This document shows positions 49,003 to 57,420 of a stretch of DNA of 64,000 bases, in pieces. How positions within the stretch are numbered: the stretch's first letter is position 1; each line of letters starts with the position of its first letter. The notes under the pieces were generated by a model, which saw only the letters and a program-made list of their open reading frames with translations, ran no database searches and was not told the DNA's origin. This DNA is from Kordia sp. SMS9 (GTDB lineage: Bacteria; Bacteroidota; Bacteroidia; Flavobacteriales; Flavobacteriaceae). Location: the NCBI RefSeq assembly GCF_003352465.1, contig NZ_CP031153.1, positions 1,664,465 through 1,728,464 on the forward strand, written 5' to 3'. Position numbers and translations under genes: made by a program.

Positions 49003-49203
49003 ATGATGAAAAAACAAGAAATGAAAAGCAAATTGAATTTGAAGAGAAATGTAATCTCAAATTTTGAAAGCAATGAAGTGACAGGAAAAGGACCTGAAAC
49101 ATGGACCTGCGATTGTTGGACACGCAGAAAAGACTGTAAAACGTATGAACCTACACAAGATGGTTGCCAAAGTTTTTGGTGTTCAGGATTAGGATGCAGC
49201 TAA
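49003..49203 (+). CDS. Cys-rich RiPP-like precursor peptide
   Basis: This 66-aa peptide starts MMKKQEMKSKLNLKRNVISN. The leader SKLNLKRNVISNFE is a diverged form of the LKKLxLNKxxVSxL leader found in three other peptides of the window. A Gly-Lys-Gly replaces the double glycine (TGKGPE). The core has seven Cys in a W/C-rich run (TWTCDCWTRRKDCKTY, FWCSGLGCS). It is followed by its own terminator and lies beside, but opposite, the NarL-type two-component system. No maturation gene is present. Confidence 0.6.
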   Translation: MMKKQEMKSKLNLKRNVISNFESNEVTGKGPETWTCDCWTRRKDCKTYEPTQDGCQSFWCSGLGCS

Positions 49204-49249
49204 AATTTGAATCTTTTTAGATTTTAGTTTTAAAAAGATACTCACAGTT

Positions 49250-49297
49250 TACAGCACATGTTTTTAGGTTTAGGCTGTTGCACTGTGAGTTTTTTTA
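49250..49297 (+). terminator. Terminator of the precursor-like peptide at 49 kb
   Basis: The outer stem ACTCACAGT / ACTGTGAGT with an inner ACAGC/GCTGT pairing is followed by seven T. It lies 47 nt past the peptide stop and next to the convergent regulator gene. Confidence 0.85.
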
Positions 49298-49924
49298 GAT
49301 CATTTTTTTCTCATTTGCCAATTGAATTGCTTCCGCTTTAGAATTTACATGCAGTTTTTGATAAATGTTTCTAATATGTGTGCGAACCGTCGTTTTGGAG
49401 ATAAATAATTCTTCCGCAATGGTGCTATAGGTTTTTCCTTGTGCAAGTAACGTGAGTACTTCTTTTTCACGTTTTGACAAGGTATTATCTTGATGATTCA
49501 GTTGAAACGATTCCACAACCATTTTGGCAATTTTATTACTCATCGGTGCGCCACCTTTTTCCAAATCTCCCAAAGCTTTGTTCAATTCTGGCAGCCCTAA
49601 ACTTTTGGTTAAATATCCGCAAGCACCTGCTTTTAAGGCTTCAAAAACCATATTGCTGTCTTCAAAAACAGTGACAATGATCAATTCGGTTTTTGGATAT
49701 TTTTGTTTGATGCGTTTTGTACCTTCAATACCATTGATGCCTGGCAATCCGATATCCATCAGCACAATATCTGGACAATTTCCTGATTTGAAATCTTCAA
49801 AGGCAGTTTCAAAATCTTCGTACACACCTAACAAAAAATAGTTGTCAAGTTGCTGAATATATGCTGCCATATTTTCGCGAAAAATGGCGTTGTCTTCAAT
49901 CACTGAGATATATTTTTTTGTCAT
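49295..49924 (-). CDS. NarL/FixJ-family response regulator
   Basis: This 209-aa protein has a receiver domain with acidic pocket IEDNAIFRENM, phospho-acceptor Asp57 in IVLMDIGLPGING and the KSL motif (GACGYLTKSLGLPEL). The C-terminal LuxR-type HTH includes LSKREKEVLTLLAQGKTYST, then IAEELFISKTTVRTHIRNIY. Its ATG overlaps the kinase gene stop by 4 nt. It is the cognate regulator of the Y_Y_Y kinase upstream. Regulon unknown. Confidence 0.93.
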   Translation of the reverse strand: MTKKYISVIEDNAIFRENMAAYIQQLDNYFLLGVYEDFETAFEDFKSGNCPDIVLMDIGLPGINGIEGTKRIKQKYPKTELIIVTVFEDSNMVFEALKAGACGYLTKSLGLPELNKALGDLEKGGAPMSNKIAKMVVESFQLNHQDNTLSKREKEVLTLLAQGKTYSTIAEELFISKTTVRTHIRNIYQKLHVNSKAEAIQLANEKKMI

Positions 49925-52710
49925 GATTTGTTCATTTTAATGAGTTCTTCTTCTAGTTGTAGTGTAAACGTGTAGCAAACACCGTCTGATTTTTTGATGT
50001 CTATGTTGGCGTTGATCATTTCCATGCGTTTTTTAATGTTTTTTAACCCATTTCCATTGCTGGAAGTAATTCCGTCGATGCCTATTCCGTTGTCTTGAAT
50101 TTGAATTGTAAATGTAGCTTCCTCCAAATATGCTTTGAACACAACTTTTGTGGCTTTTGAATGTTTGATGATATTGGCCAAAATTTCTTTGTATGCCAAA
50201 ATGATGTTTCTACTTCTTACATAGGAAATGTCAATAGGAACAATGTCGATTTCTAGATATAAGTAGTCAATTTCATCAAAAAGATCAAAAAAGGTTTCGC
50301 CATAATCTCTTAAATATTTACACAAACTTTCAATATTGTTATTTTTCGGATTCAATGACCATACAAAGTCTTTGGCAGTATGATAAATTTCTTTGGAAAG
50401 CGACGTTATTTTGTCCACTTTGGGCGAAGTCACTTTTTCACTGTGTTTTAAATTGTTTGATAAGCCAATGACAGAAGCAATTTTGTTTCCAATTTCATCA
50501 TGGAAATCGCGTGCAACTTCTTCGCGCAAATTTTCTACTTTGTGTTCTAAAAAAATACGGCGGTTAATTTCGTTGGATAAGGTTTCGTTTCTGCGTTTAA
50601 TCACGCGTAAGCGATACCATAAAAAACCTAGTAATAGTACAATAATGGCAATAAAAATAAAGACTTTTATCACGGTAATTTGATACCATTTTGGTGCAAT
50701 CGTAAAATGGATTTTTTGTGGAATAGACCATTCACTGTTGATACGCTTTCCGCGAAAAGCCACTGAATAATTGCCTGGTTTTAAATTGCTCATTTCGAGT
50801 GTTTGATGTTGCATTTTGCGCCATTCAGAATTGTTTATTTTATATTCAAACAACACCGCTTTTGAGAAATAACGTGTACTACTTTTAAATGCAATCAACA
50901 CATGATCGTCTTGAATGTCCGTTTGATGAATTTCTATCTTGGGCGGGATAGTGACGTCTAACAATTTTGGATTGAACTCCATAATTCCATTACCTGTAAT
51001 AACCCAAATGATGCCTTTGGTGTCTTGATAGAAACTGTAAATATTGTTAGAATTGGTGCCGTTTTTTGTGTTGAAATGATATTGAAAATCTTCCGTAATA
51101 ATCCAGAAACCTTTGTTTGTTGCAAAATAAATTCGGTTTTCTGTATCTACAAACGTATCGTTGATGTATATGTCTTCTTCTGTAAATTGTATTGGAAATA
51201 CGTTAGTTCCATCAAATGTGTACGCTTCATACGGCGTAGAAATGATGCATTGATTTTTATGTCGTATCAATTTCCTAACAACACGTTGTGCAAAAGTGGT
51301 TTGCAGTTCCGTATCCTTTGTTTCTACCCAAAAATCAACGTCGTTATTGGTGTATTTTCGAATCCCGTTTTGCGTACCAATATAAATTGCATCGTTGAAA
51401 TAAATGCCCGTATTGATCTTTTTATCTTTCCGGTTGTACTGAATGCAAAAAATATCTTCTCGATTCTTTTCATGAAAGCGACTCAGCCAATATTTTGAAT
51501 AAAAAACAGTGTCACTTTCTTTGGCAACCAAAAAGTTATTTGCGCGACAACCACTAATTTCTTCCAAATTAGAATTGTACAAACTTGCATGTGAAGAAAA
51601 ATAACGTTTGCCATGAAACGAAAAAATGGAGTTTAATCGAAAAGGATTTTTTTGCTGCACAAACGTATCTTTTTCTTGTAGCGTATACGATACATTTTCG
51701 GTAGCAAATACCATATTTCCTTGCGCATTTTCATAGCTGAATTTAGGGACAGGAATTTGGTAATCGTTATTGTCGTAAGACTTAAAAAGTGACGGAAATA
51801 TTTTGTAAATTCCATTGCCATAACTCGCAATATAAATCGCATCTTGATCAATAAAAATATCACTAATACCGTATTTTATGGTGAGAATTGGTTCCGTGTG
51901 AATCACTTGAGAAAAGTCGTCGGTAAACGTAACAACATACACGCTGCTGTATTCGGCGCGATGCCTAAATTGTACTAAAATTTGATTTTTTTTGTATGGT
52001 TCAATATGCTGAATGGAATACGGTTTTTTGAAATGATAGGTTTGTATTTGCGCAGGATTTTTCTTTGAGATCCAAGTCAAGTTTCCATGCTGATCTCCCA
52101 AAAATAAAAACGACTTGATACTCCGGATCGCTTCAATGGTTTCGTTGATTTCGTATGGAAAGTTAGGTTGCGGTTTGCCTTTCCAATCATAGGTAAAAAT
52201 TGTTTTTCCTTCGTGCACATAAATGCGATCGGCATCAATGGCAATTCGACGTTTTTCATTTTGCTTTTCAAAACCAAATAACGTATCAACTACTTGATGT
52301 TGATTGAAAGTCAAAAATGCAGTTCGCTGATACGTGTTGAACGTAAGTACTCTATCATCATTTTTAAGAATTCTGTTGATGCGTTCGTTATATACATTGG
52401 TAATTTTGTGTACTTGTTTTGCTAAAATACCATCAAGCCAAGAACCAACATATAAAATACTGTCGTTTACATTTAGTAAAGAAACGGGATATCGAATTTC
52501 TTTTTTGTTGTGAATTTTAAAATCGGAGCCATCAAAAGTTACCAATCCGCCATCGGTAGCAATATAAATTTCATCTTTGAATTTTTCAATAGCGAAGGTA
52601 TAATTATCAACCAAACCATTTTCCACGTTGAAGTGTTGCGCTGTCCAATATTGCGCCTGCATTAAGAAGCAATACAAGAAACAGCCAATGGATAGGATAC
52701 TTTTTTGCAC
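49921..52710 (-). CDS. Ligand-binding two-component sensor kinase with propeller and Y_Y_Y domain
   Basis: This 929-aa protein has a signal peptide at the start (MQKSILSIGCFLYCFLMQAQ). A long periplasmic beta-propeller sensor of about 560 residues follows, with repeated YIATDGGLVTFDG- and YIGTQNGIRKYTN-type strands, then a Y_Y_Y domain (MSNLKPGNYSVAFRGKRI) and one membrane segment near residue 675. The kinase core is HisKA_3 (FHDEIGNKIASVIGLSNNLK, His about residue 734) and a HATPase (DNGIGIDGITSSNGNGLKNI). This is the NarX-type transmitter seen with propeller sensors in Bacteroidetes. It overlaps its regulator by 4 nt. The ligand is unknown. Confidence 0.92.
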   Translation of the reverse strand: MQKSILSIGCFLYCFLMQAQYWTAQHFNVENGLVDNYTFAIEKFKDEIYIATDGGLVTFDGSDFKIHNKKEIRYPVSLLNVNDSILYVGSWLDGILAKQVHKITNVYNERINRILKNDDRVLTFNTYQRTAFLTFNQHQVVDTLFGFEKQNEKRRIAIDADRIYVHEGKTIFTYDWKGKPQPNFPYEINETIEAIRSIKSFLFLGDQHGNLTWISKKNPAQIQTYHFKKPYSIQHIEPYKKNQILVQFRHRAEYSSVYVVTFTDDFSQVIHTEPILTIKYGISDIFIDQDAIYIASYGNGIYKIFPSLFKSYDNNDYQIPVPKFSYENAQGNMVFATENVSYTLQEKDTFVQQKNPFRLNSIFSFHGKRYFSSHASLYNSNLEEISGCRANNFLVAKESDTVFYSKYWLSRFHEKNREDIFCIQYNRKDKKINTGIYFNDAIYIGTQNGIRKYTNNDVDFWVETKDTELQTTFAQRVVRKLIRHKNQCIISTPYEAYTFDGTNVFPIQFTEEDIYINDTFVDTENRIYFATNKGFWIITEDFQYHFNTKNGTNSNNIYSFYQDTKGIIWVITGNGIMEFNPKLLDVTIPPKIEIHQTDIQDDHVLIAFKSSTRYFSKAVLFEYKINNSEWRKMQHQTLEMSNLKPGNYSVAFRGKRINSEWSIPQKIHFTIAPKWYQITVIKVFIFIAIIVLLLGFLWYRLRVIKRRNETLSNEINRRIFLEHKVENLREEVARDFHDEIGNKIASVIGLSNNLKHSEKVTSPKVDKITSLSKEIYHTAKDFVWSLNPKNNNIESLCKYLRDYGETFFDLFDEIDYLYLEIDIVPIDISYVRSRNIILAYKEILANIIKHSKATKVVFKAYLEEATFTIQIQDNGIGIDGITSSNGNGLKNIKKRMEMINANIDIKKSDGVCYTFTLQLEEELIKMNKS

Positions 52711-52951
52711 TTGAAAAAGGTTTAGTTTCCCTAAAATAACGATTATGTTATATTTTTAATACTACAAAACGTAGTATTTAGTAAACGATTTTTTATTTGT
52801 TTTGGTGTGCTGTTTGTGTAAATTGGTATTATTCTTAGGTGTGTAGCAATACTATTTCATGCTCCAAAATTTTCAATCAAAGCGATGATTGTTTTTGAAG
52901 TATATTTGGAAAGTGATTTGAAACTTTTCTTATGGCAAAGCAGAATTGGTA

Positions 52952-53941
52952 CTAGAAGTTGTTTATTTTTTCAATAATAAATTCATTGTCATCTTCGTAG
53001 ATCATAAGTGCTTTTAGTTTCTTGTTTTTTGTGAGGAACTCTTTGCATTTAGTTACACCCATCGCCATGCAAGAAGTGGCGTAACCGTCTGCCAATGCGC
53101 ATGTATCCGTAACGATCGTTACAGACAATAGGTTTGAACTTTGTGCATATCCTGTTTTTGGATTTACAGTATGTACAATTCTGTTTCCTAAGGAATCTAC
53201 TTTTGTTTTTCTATAATTACCAGAGACAGCTAAGGACTCATTTTCCAAAGAAATAGCCTGCACAACATCTCTTTCGTTTGGTTTCGTTGGATTGTCAATG
53301 CCAACTCTCCAAAAAGATTTTGATTCTGTGTTTTGACCATGCGCAACAATTTCACCGCCAATATCGATCATGAAGTTTTTAATATTTTTTGAGAGAAAAA
53401 AATTTGCCAACACATCAGATGTGAAGCCTGGCGCAATGGAATTGAAGTCTAATTGAATTTCTTTATTTTCTTTTAAAATTTGCCGTTCCTTGATTTTCAA
53501 TTTGTCAAAACCAACTGATTTCATCAATGCTGTCACTTCCGTATCGGAAAGTAAATTGGTAGGTTTCCCGTTTCCAAATCCCCAACCTTCTACTAAGGTT
53601 TTAACCGTAGGATCAAAATACCCGTCGGATTCTTTGTGAATTTTTGAGGCTAAATTTGCGATTTGAATGAAATTATCTGATAAATTGATGGTATCATTTC
53701 CAGAGTTCCATATGGCTATTTCACTGTCATTTCTATACGTTGATAATGATTTGTCAATAGCTTTAAAAATGGAATCTATTTGAGGCGTCATATCGGAACT
53801 ACTAAAATAAATGATAGAATAATAGCTGCCAAAAACAGGACCATTTAACGTTTTTTTGGTCACTTTTACTGCTTGTTTACAGCTAAAACAAAAGGTTGTA
53901 AGTAGCATCACAGCAAAAAACAGACCGCTAATTTTCTTCAT
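52952..53941 (-). CDS. apbE: FAD:protein FMN transferase (ApbE family)
   Basis: The product is about 329 aa from ATG 53941 (MKKISGLFFAVMLLTTFCFS, then CKQ lipobox); the frame's earlier Met lies in the upstream gene. Motifs include FGSYYSIIYFSS, STYRNDSEIAIWN, the SDGYFDPTVKTLVEGWGFGN type, LDFNSIAPGFTSDVLA, DIGGEIVAHGQN, and C-terminal HTVNPKTGYAQSS and CALADGYATSCMAMG. ApbE attaches FMN covalently to Thr of flavoproteins such as Nqr or Rnf subunits, none of which is in the window. It is 14 nt downstream of the MbnP-family gene and probably in its operon. Confidence 0.93.
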   Translation of the reverse strand: MKKISGLFFAVMLLTTFCFSCKQAVKVTKKTLNGPVFGSYYSIIYFSSSDMTPQIDSIFKAIDKSLSTYRNDSEIAIWNSGNDTINLSDNFIQIANLASKIHKESDGYFDPTVKTLVEGWGFGNGKPTNLLSDTEVTALMKSVGFDKLKIKERQILKENKEIQLDFNSIAPGFTSDVLANFFLSKNIKNFMIDIGGEIVAHGQNTESKSFWRVGIDNPTKPNERDVVQAISLENESLAVSGNYRKTKVDSLGNRIVHTVNPKTGYAQSSNLLSVTIVTDTCALADGYATSCMAMGVTKCKEFLTKNKKLKALMIYEDDNEFIIEKINNF

Positions 53942-53954
53942 AACTATGCATTTT

Positions 53955-54713
53955 TTAGTGTGCGCTAAATGTTGTTTCCAAATTGGTGGCAATTCTTGGT
54001 GCATTTACAGGATCTACTTGAATATCACTAGTTTCTTCAAATTTAATTTGATTGGTAGCATCAATAATATTTTGAATGTATGCTGCTACCGTAACAGAAG
54101 CCGTATTTCCTGTCGTAATATTTAGGGTATTTGCTAGTGGCAGCGTAACGAATTTATAATTATCTAAGTTTTGCCCATGACTACCCACATGAATCACAAA
54201 TGGCGCTTCTGTGCCGCCTTGTGGTGTATATGTTCCTTCAAATTTGATGAATTTATATCCTGCCGCCCAAGTCCATAACATGCCCGCTTCTTCTGCTGTT
54301 GGAATAAAATTTAAAACGCCGCCATCTAACGGATACTTAGATTGATCTACGCCAATTCCGAACGAAATTTGCGTGTAGTTGCCCACAGGAATTCCTGTCA
54401 AACTCAATGTTAAACTGCTGGCATTTTCTTCGTTAATTACAAAATAAGAATCGTCTTTGGGATACTCAAAAACAGCTCCATTGTCTTGTGTGAGTGCAAG
54501 GTTTGAAATGATATATTTCAACTCATTCGTTACCACACTTTCATTATTTTGATTTACATATACCGTCGTTCCTAAAGTCAAATCTTGGTTTGCAGCAATA
54601 CGATTATCAAACGTAATTTCTACCGCTGAGGTTTCAATGGCGTTAGAATCGTCATTACACGATGATGCAAGCATTAGAAGTGAAATTGAAAGTACATACG
54701 CAAGCTTTTTCAT
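53955..54713 (-). CDS. MbnP-family copper-binding lipoprotein
   Basis: This 252-aa protein has lipoprotein signal MKKLAYVLSISLLMLASSCN. The mature domain carries the MbnP fold signature (VEITFDNRIAANQDLTLGTT, YIISNLALTQDNG, LTLTGIPVGNYTQISFGIGV and the strongly conserved MLWTWAAGYKFIKFEGTY, Trp147 and Trp149). MbnP proteins bind copper through a tryptophan-derived kynurenine made by a MbnH/MauG-like enzyme. A MauG-like diheme gene lies at 47.1 kb. Other members are simply periplasmic copper chaperones. It is followed by apbE (14 nt) and preceded by the propeller lipoprotein (2 nt gap). Confidence 0.88.
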   Translation of the reverse strand: MKKLAYVLSISLLMLASSCNDDSNAIETSAVEITFDNRIAANQDLTLGTTVYVNQNNESVVTNELKYIISNLALTQDNGAVFEYPKDDSYFVINEENASSLTLSLTGIPVGNYTQISFGIGVDQSKYPLDGGVLNFIPTAEEAGMLWTWAAGYKFIKFEGTYTPQGGTEAPFVIHVGSHGQNLDNYKFVTLPLANTLNITTGNTASVTVAAYIQNIIDATNQIKFEETSDIQVDPVNAPRIATNLETTFSAH

Positions 54714-54715
54714 GA

Positions 54716-56104
54716 TTACTTTATTTTTATAATTAACGCATCTTTGACGCCTTTATTTTCTGTAATATCGCCGTCACTGCTTTGTGTGCTTCCCGCAATA
54801 ACTAATTTTTGATCGTTGGTTTCTACAATGCTAAACGCGATGTCTAATTGCGAGCCACCAAAATTTTTCTCCCAAGTAAGATTGCCATTATCTGTAATTT
54901 TGATCACCCAAAAATCGTTTTGACCATAATTGGAATTTAAGTCTACATTATCACTTTTGGCACTTCCTACAATCGCAAATCCACCATCTTGTAGTGCGGT
55001 AACACCACGCGCTGATTCAAAATCGCTTCCGCCATAGGTGCGTTCCCAAAGCAAAGAACCATCGGTGTCGTTAATCTTGATCACCCAAAAATCAGCAGAA
55101 CCTTTCAGATTCGCAATATTTCCGTCTGTACTACGCGTATCGCCAACGACAATATAATTTCCGTCGTTGGTTTTGGTAATGTCATACCCGATTTCAATGC
55201 CGCTTCCACCATAGGATTTTTGCCAGATTAAATCGCCCGTATTGCTCATTTTTACCACCCAAAAATCATAACTTCCTTGACTGTTTGTAACATCGAAATC
55301 ATTACTTTCTGAAGAACCTGCCACGATAAAATCACCATCGTTTGTTTCCAAAGTCGAGTAGGAGCGATCGTTATTGGTTCCGCCAAAATAGCGACTCCAT
55401 ACAATGTCTCCATTTGCATTTAGTTTATGGCACCAATATTCGCCAACGCCATGTTTTGGCGGGTTAAAAGCTCCGTTTGAAGCATTCGGTTTCCCAAAAC
55501 TTCCTTGTCCGCCAGAAGCTGTAATATCTAAAAATCCTGTGGTAAAATAGCCGCCGTCACTCGTTTGCATAATATCAAACGCTTGATCGCTTCCCGAGAA
55601 ACCAAAACTTTTTTCCCATTGAATATTTCCACTAGCATCTAACTTTACAATCCATTGATCGTAAAATCCACTGTTGGCACTTACATCCTCATCGGCACTT
55701 CTGCTATAACCTGTAATGATAAATCCGCCATCGGCAGTAGCTTTTATTGCTTCCCCACGATCGTCTGCGGTTCCGCCATAGGTTTTGCTCCAAAGAAGAG
55801 TTCCATTCGTATCTAAACGGGCTACCCAATAGTTATTTTGTTCAGAAGCATTATCCGTAATGTCGCCGTCAATACTTTCAGTAAAACCCACTATTGCATA
55901 ACCACCATCGGCAGTTAGGGTAATATCTTGCGCAGTATCTTCTTGTGTGCCGCCAAGTGTTTGCACCCAGTCAATTTCTCCTAAAAAGACAATCGGATCT
56001 GGATTTGGTGTATCTGTTGTATCACTAGGCGTGCCATCATCTGAAGAACAGCTTGCCAAAAAAATCAGCAGTAAAAGTGTATAAAATGTATAATGTTTTT
56101 TCAT
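54716..56104 (-). CDS. Secreted lipoprotein with repeated T-D-G-G propeller blades
   Basis: This 462-aa lipoprotein has signal MKKHYTFYTLLLLIFLASCS (lipobox Cys19), a Ser/Asp/Pro linker (SSDDGTPSDTTDTPNPDP), then about seven repeats of a blade with SYGGTADDRGEAI, TADGGFIITGYSRS and YDQWIVKLDASGNIQW. These are the 50-60-residue repeats found in many Bacteroidetes surface proteins, probably a beta-propeller. It is 3 nt from the choice-of-anchor gene upstream and 2 nt ahead of the MbnP-like gene, so it lies in one operon with them. Substrate unknown. Confidence 0.85.
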   Translation of the reverse strand: MKKHYTFYTLLLLIFLASCSSDDGTPSDTTDTPNPDPIVFLGEIDWVQTLGGTQEDTAQDITLTADGGYAIVGFTESIDGDITDNASEQNNYWVARLDTNGTLLWSKTYGGTADDRGEAIKATADGGFIITGYSRSADEDVSANSGFYDQWIVKLDASGNIQWEKSFGFSGSDQAFDIMQTSDGGYFTTGFLDITASGGQGSFGKPNASNGAFNPPKHGVGEYWCHKLNANGDIVWSRYFGGTNNDRSYSTLETNDGDFIVAGSSESNDFDVTNSQGSYDFWVVKMSNTGDLIWQKSYGGSGIEIGYDITKTNDGNYIVVGDTRSTDGNIANLKGSADFWVIKINDTDGSLLWERTYGGSDFESARGVTALQDGGFAIVGSAKSDNVDLNSNYGQNDFWVIKITDNGNLTWEKNFGGSQLDIAFSIVETNDQKLVIAGSTQSSDGDITENKGVKDALIIKIK

Positions 56105-56107
56105 GAA

Positions 56108-57385
56108 TTACTCATTATTTTTTCGGATGATAAATAACCCTGAGTTGATATCACTTACAATGATATTTCCACTTTCAAAATATGGATACACATTCCAAGC
56201 ACCTCTAAAAATAGCTTCATTACTTATAGGATACGTGTCAAAGAATCCTTCTTCTTGCATTACGCTACTACCAATGTTGGAAATGTCTATAATACGAACG
56301 CCAGCAGTATAATTTGCCAAGAAATACGTATCACCTTTTACATACCCATTGTGATCAATTGCCTCTGTAGGTCCTAAATAGGTGGTTTGAATGGTTGGAT
56401 TGTCCAAATCTTGCAAATCAAATACAACCGTACGCGAGTTGAATCCGAAATTGAGTTCATCCAATTCGTCGCCTACAATAAAATAGCGTTGATCTTCCGT
56501 ATACCAACCTTGATGCGTATATCCGATATCCGAATAATCAATTGTTGATAATTGAATCGGATTGTTTTTGTTGGTAATGTCAATAATAACCACTTCATTT
56601 GTGTTGCTTCCAATCAAAATTTCTTTGCCTACATGTTCCGTATCTGGGCCATTATAGGTAATTACTTGTGCATCGTGCGAATATGCATCATTTGGATACC
56701 CACCTGCTGCAACCGGGTTTGTTGGGTTTTGAATGTTGATAAAATGCGGTCCGCCATCAAACGAAAACATGTTGTCATCTAACGTCATAGCGCCAACAGC
56801 ATAGGCAAATCCGCTTTCTTCATTAATTACAATATTGTGCGCACTTCCAAAACCGTTGTACCAAGCATCTGTTGTAAATGTTTCTGGCGGATTGGCAACA
56901 TTGCGCAAGCGTGTCAAATCGAAAACTTGCATTCCATGTCCTGGTGCTTCACTTACAATAAACGCATGATTGTTATATACTTTAATGTCTCGCCAATTGC
57001 TGACTTCTGTTTGTGCAGGGACATTTCCTAAATATATAGGTGCGGTTGGATTTGTAATGTCTACAAACGAAGTATTTTCGTTCGTTCCAATCATGGCATA
57101 TTCACGACCTGTCTGTGGATCTGTCCAACCCCAAGAATCCATGCCTCGAATGCCTCCCAAAACATCCAAGGGAACGTGTGCCATCAAGTCGTATCCATTA
57201 CACGGATAAATGCCTGCAAAACCATTTTCGCAAATCACAGCATCTGGAAAAGCTACAGAATTTGGAATTTCTTCATTTGGAATTTCTTCCGTTGTTGGTG
57301 GAATGGGTTGAGAATCATCATCATTTGCACAAGCGAAAATTCCAAGTGCAACCATGACGAAAAAGAAGTATGTTATCTTTTTCAT
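56108..57385 (-). CDS. Choice-of-anchor B (LVIVD-repeat) lipoprotein
   Basis: The product is about 425 aa from ATG 57385 (MKKITYFFFVMVALGIFACA lipobox; an in-frame Met two codons earlier is possible). The mature part is a beta-propeller with FAGIYPCNGYDLMAHVP, DSWGWTDPQTGREYAMIG, FVDITNPTAPIYLGNVPA, DIKVYNNHAFIVSEAPGHGM, QVFDLTRLRNVANPPETF and GYTHQGWYTEDQRYFIVGDE. This is the choice-of-anchor B family. The next gene upstream is a close paralogue that ends in a T9SS domain. Only the anchoring differs, and the duplicate pair is in one operon. Confidence 0.9.
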   Translation of the reverse strand: MKKITYFFFVMVALGIFACANDDDSQPIPPTTEEIPNEEIPNSVAFPDAVICENGFAGIYPCNGYDLMAHVPLDVLGGIRGMDSWGWTDPQTGREYAMIGTNENTSFVDITNPTAPIYLGNVPAQTEVSNWRDIKVYNNHAFIVSEAPGHGMQVFDLTRLRNVANPPETFTTDAWYNGFGSAHNIVINEESGFAYAVGAMTLDDNMFSFDGGPHFINIQNPTNPVAAGGYPNDAYSHDAQVITYNGPDTEHVGKEILIGSNTNEVVIIDITNKNNPIQLSTIDYSDIGYTHQGWYTEDQRYFIVGDELDELNFGFNSRTVVFDLQDLDNPTIQTTYLGPTEAIDHNGYVKGDTYFLANYTAGVRIIDISNIGSSVMQEEGFFDTYPISNEAIFRGAWNVYPYFESGNIIVSDINSGLFIIRKNNE

Positions 57386-57420
57386 AAACAATTTTTATAG
57401 TGTGATACAAAACGAACTCT

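Noticed and set aside
52800-52951. Possible further MITE end (AAATTGGTATTATT)
   Set aside because: Only about 12 bases match the terminal repeat; the core blocks are missing.
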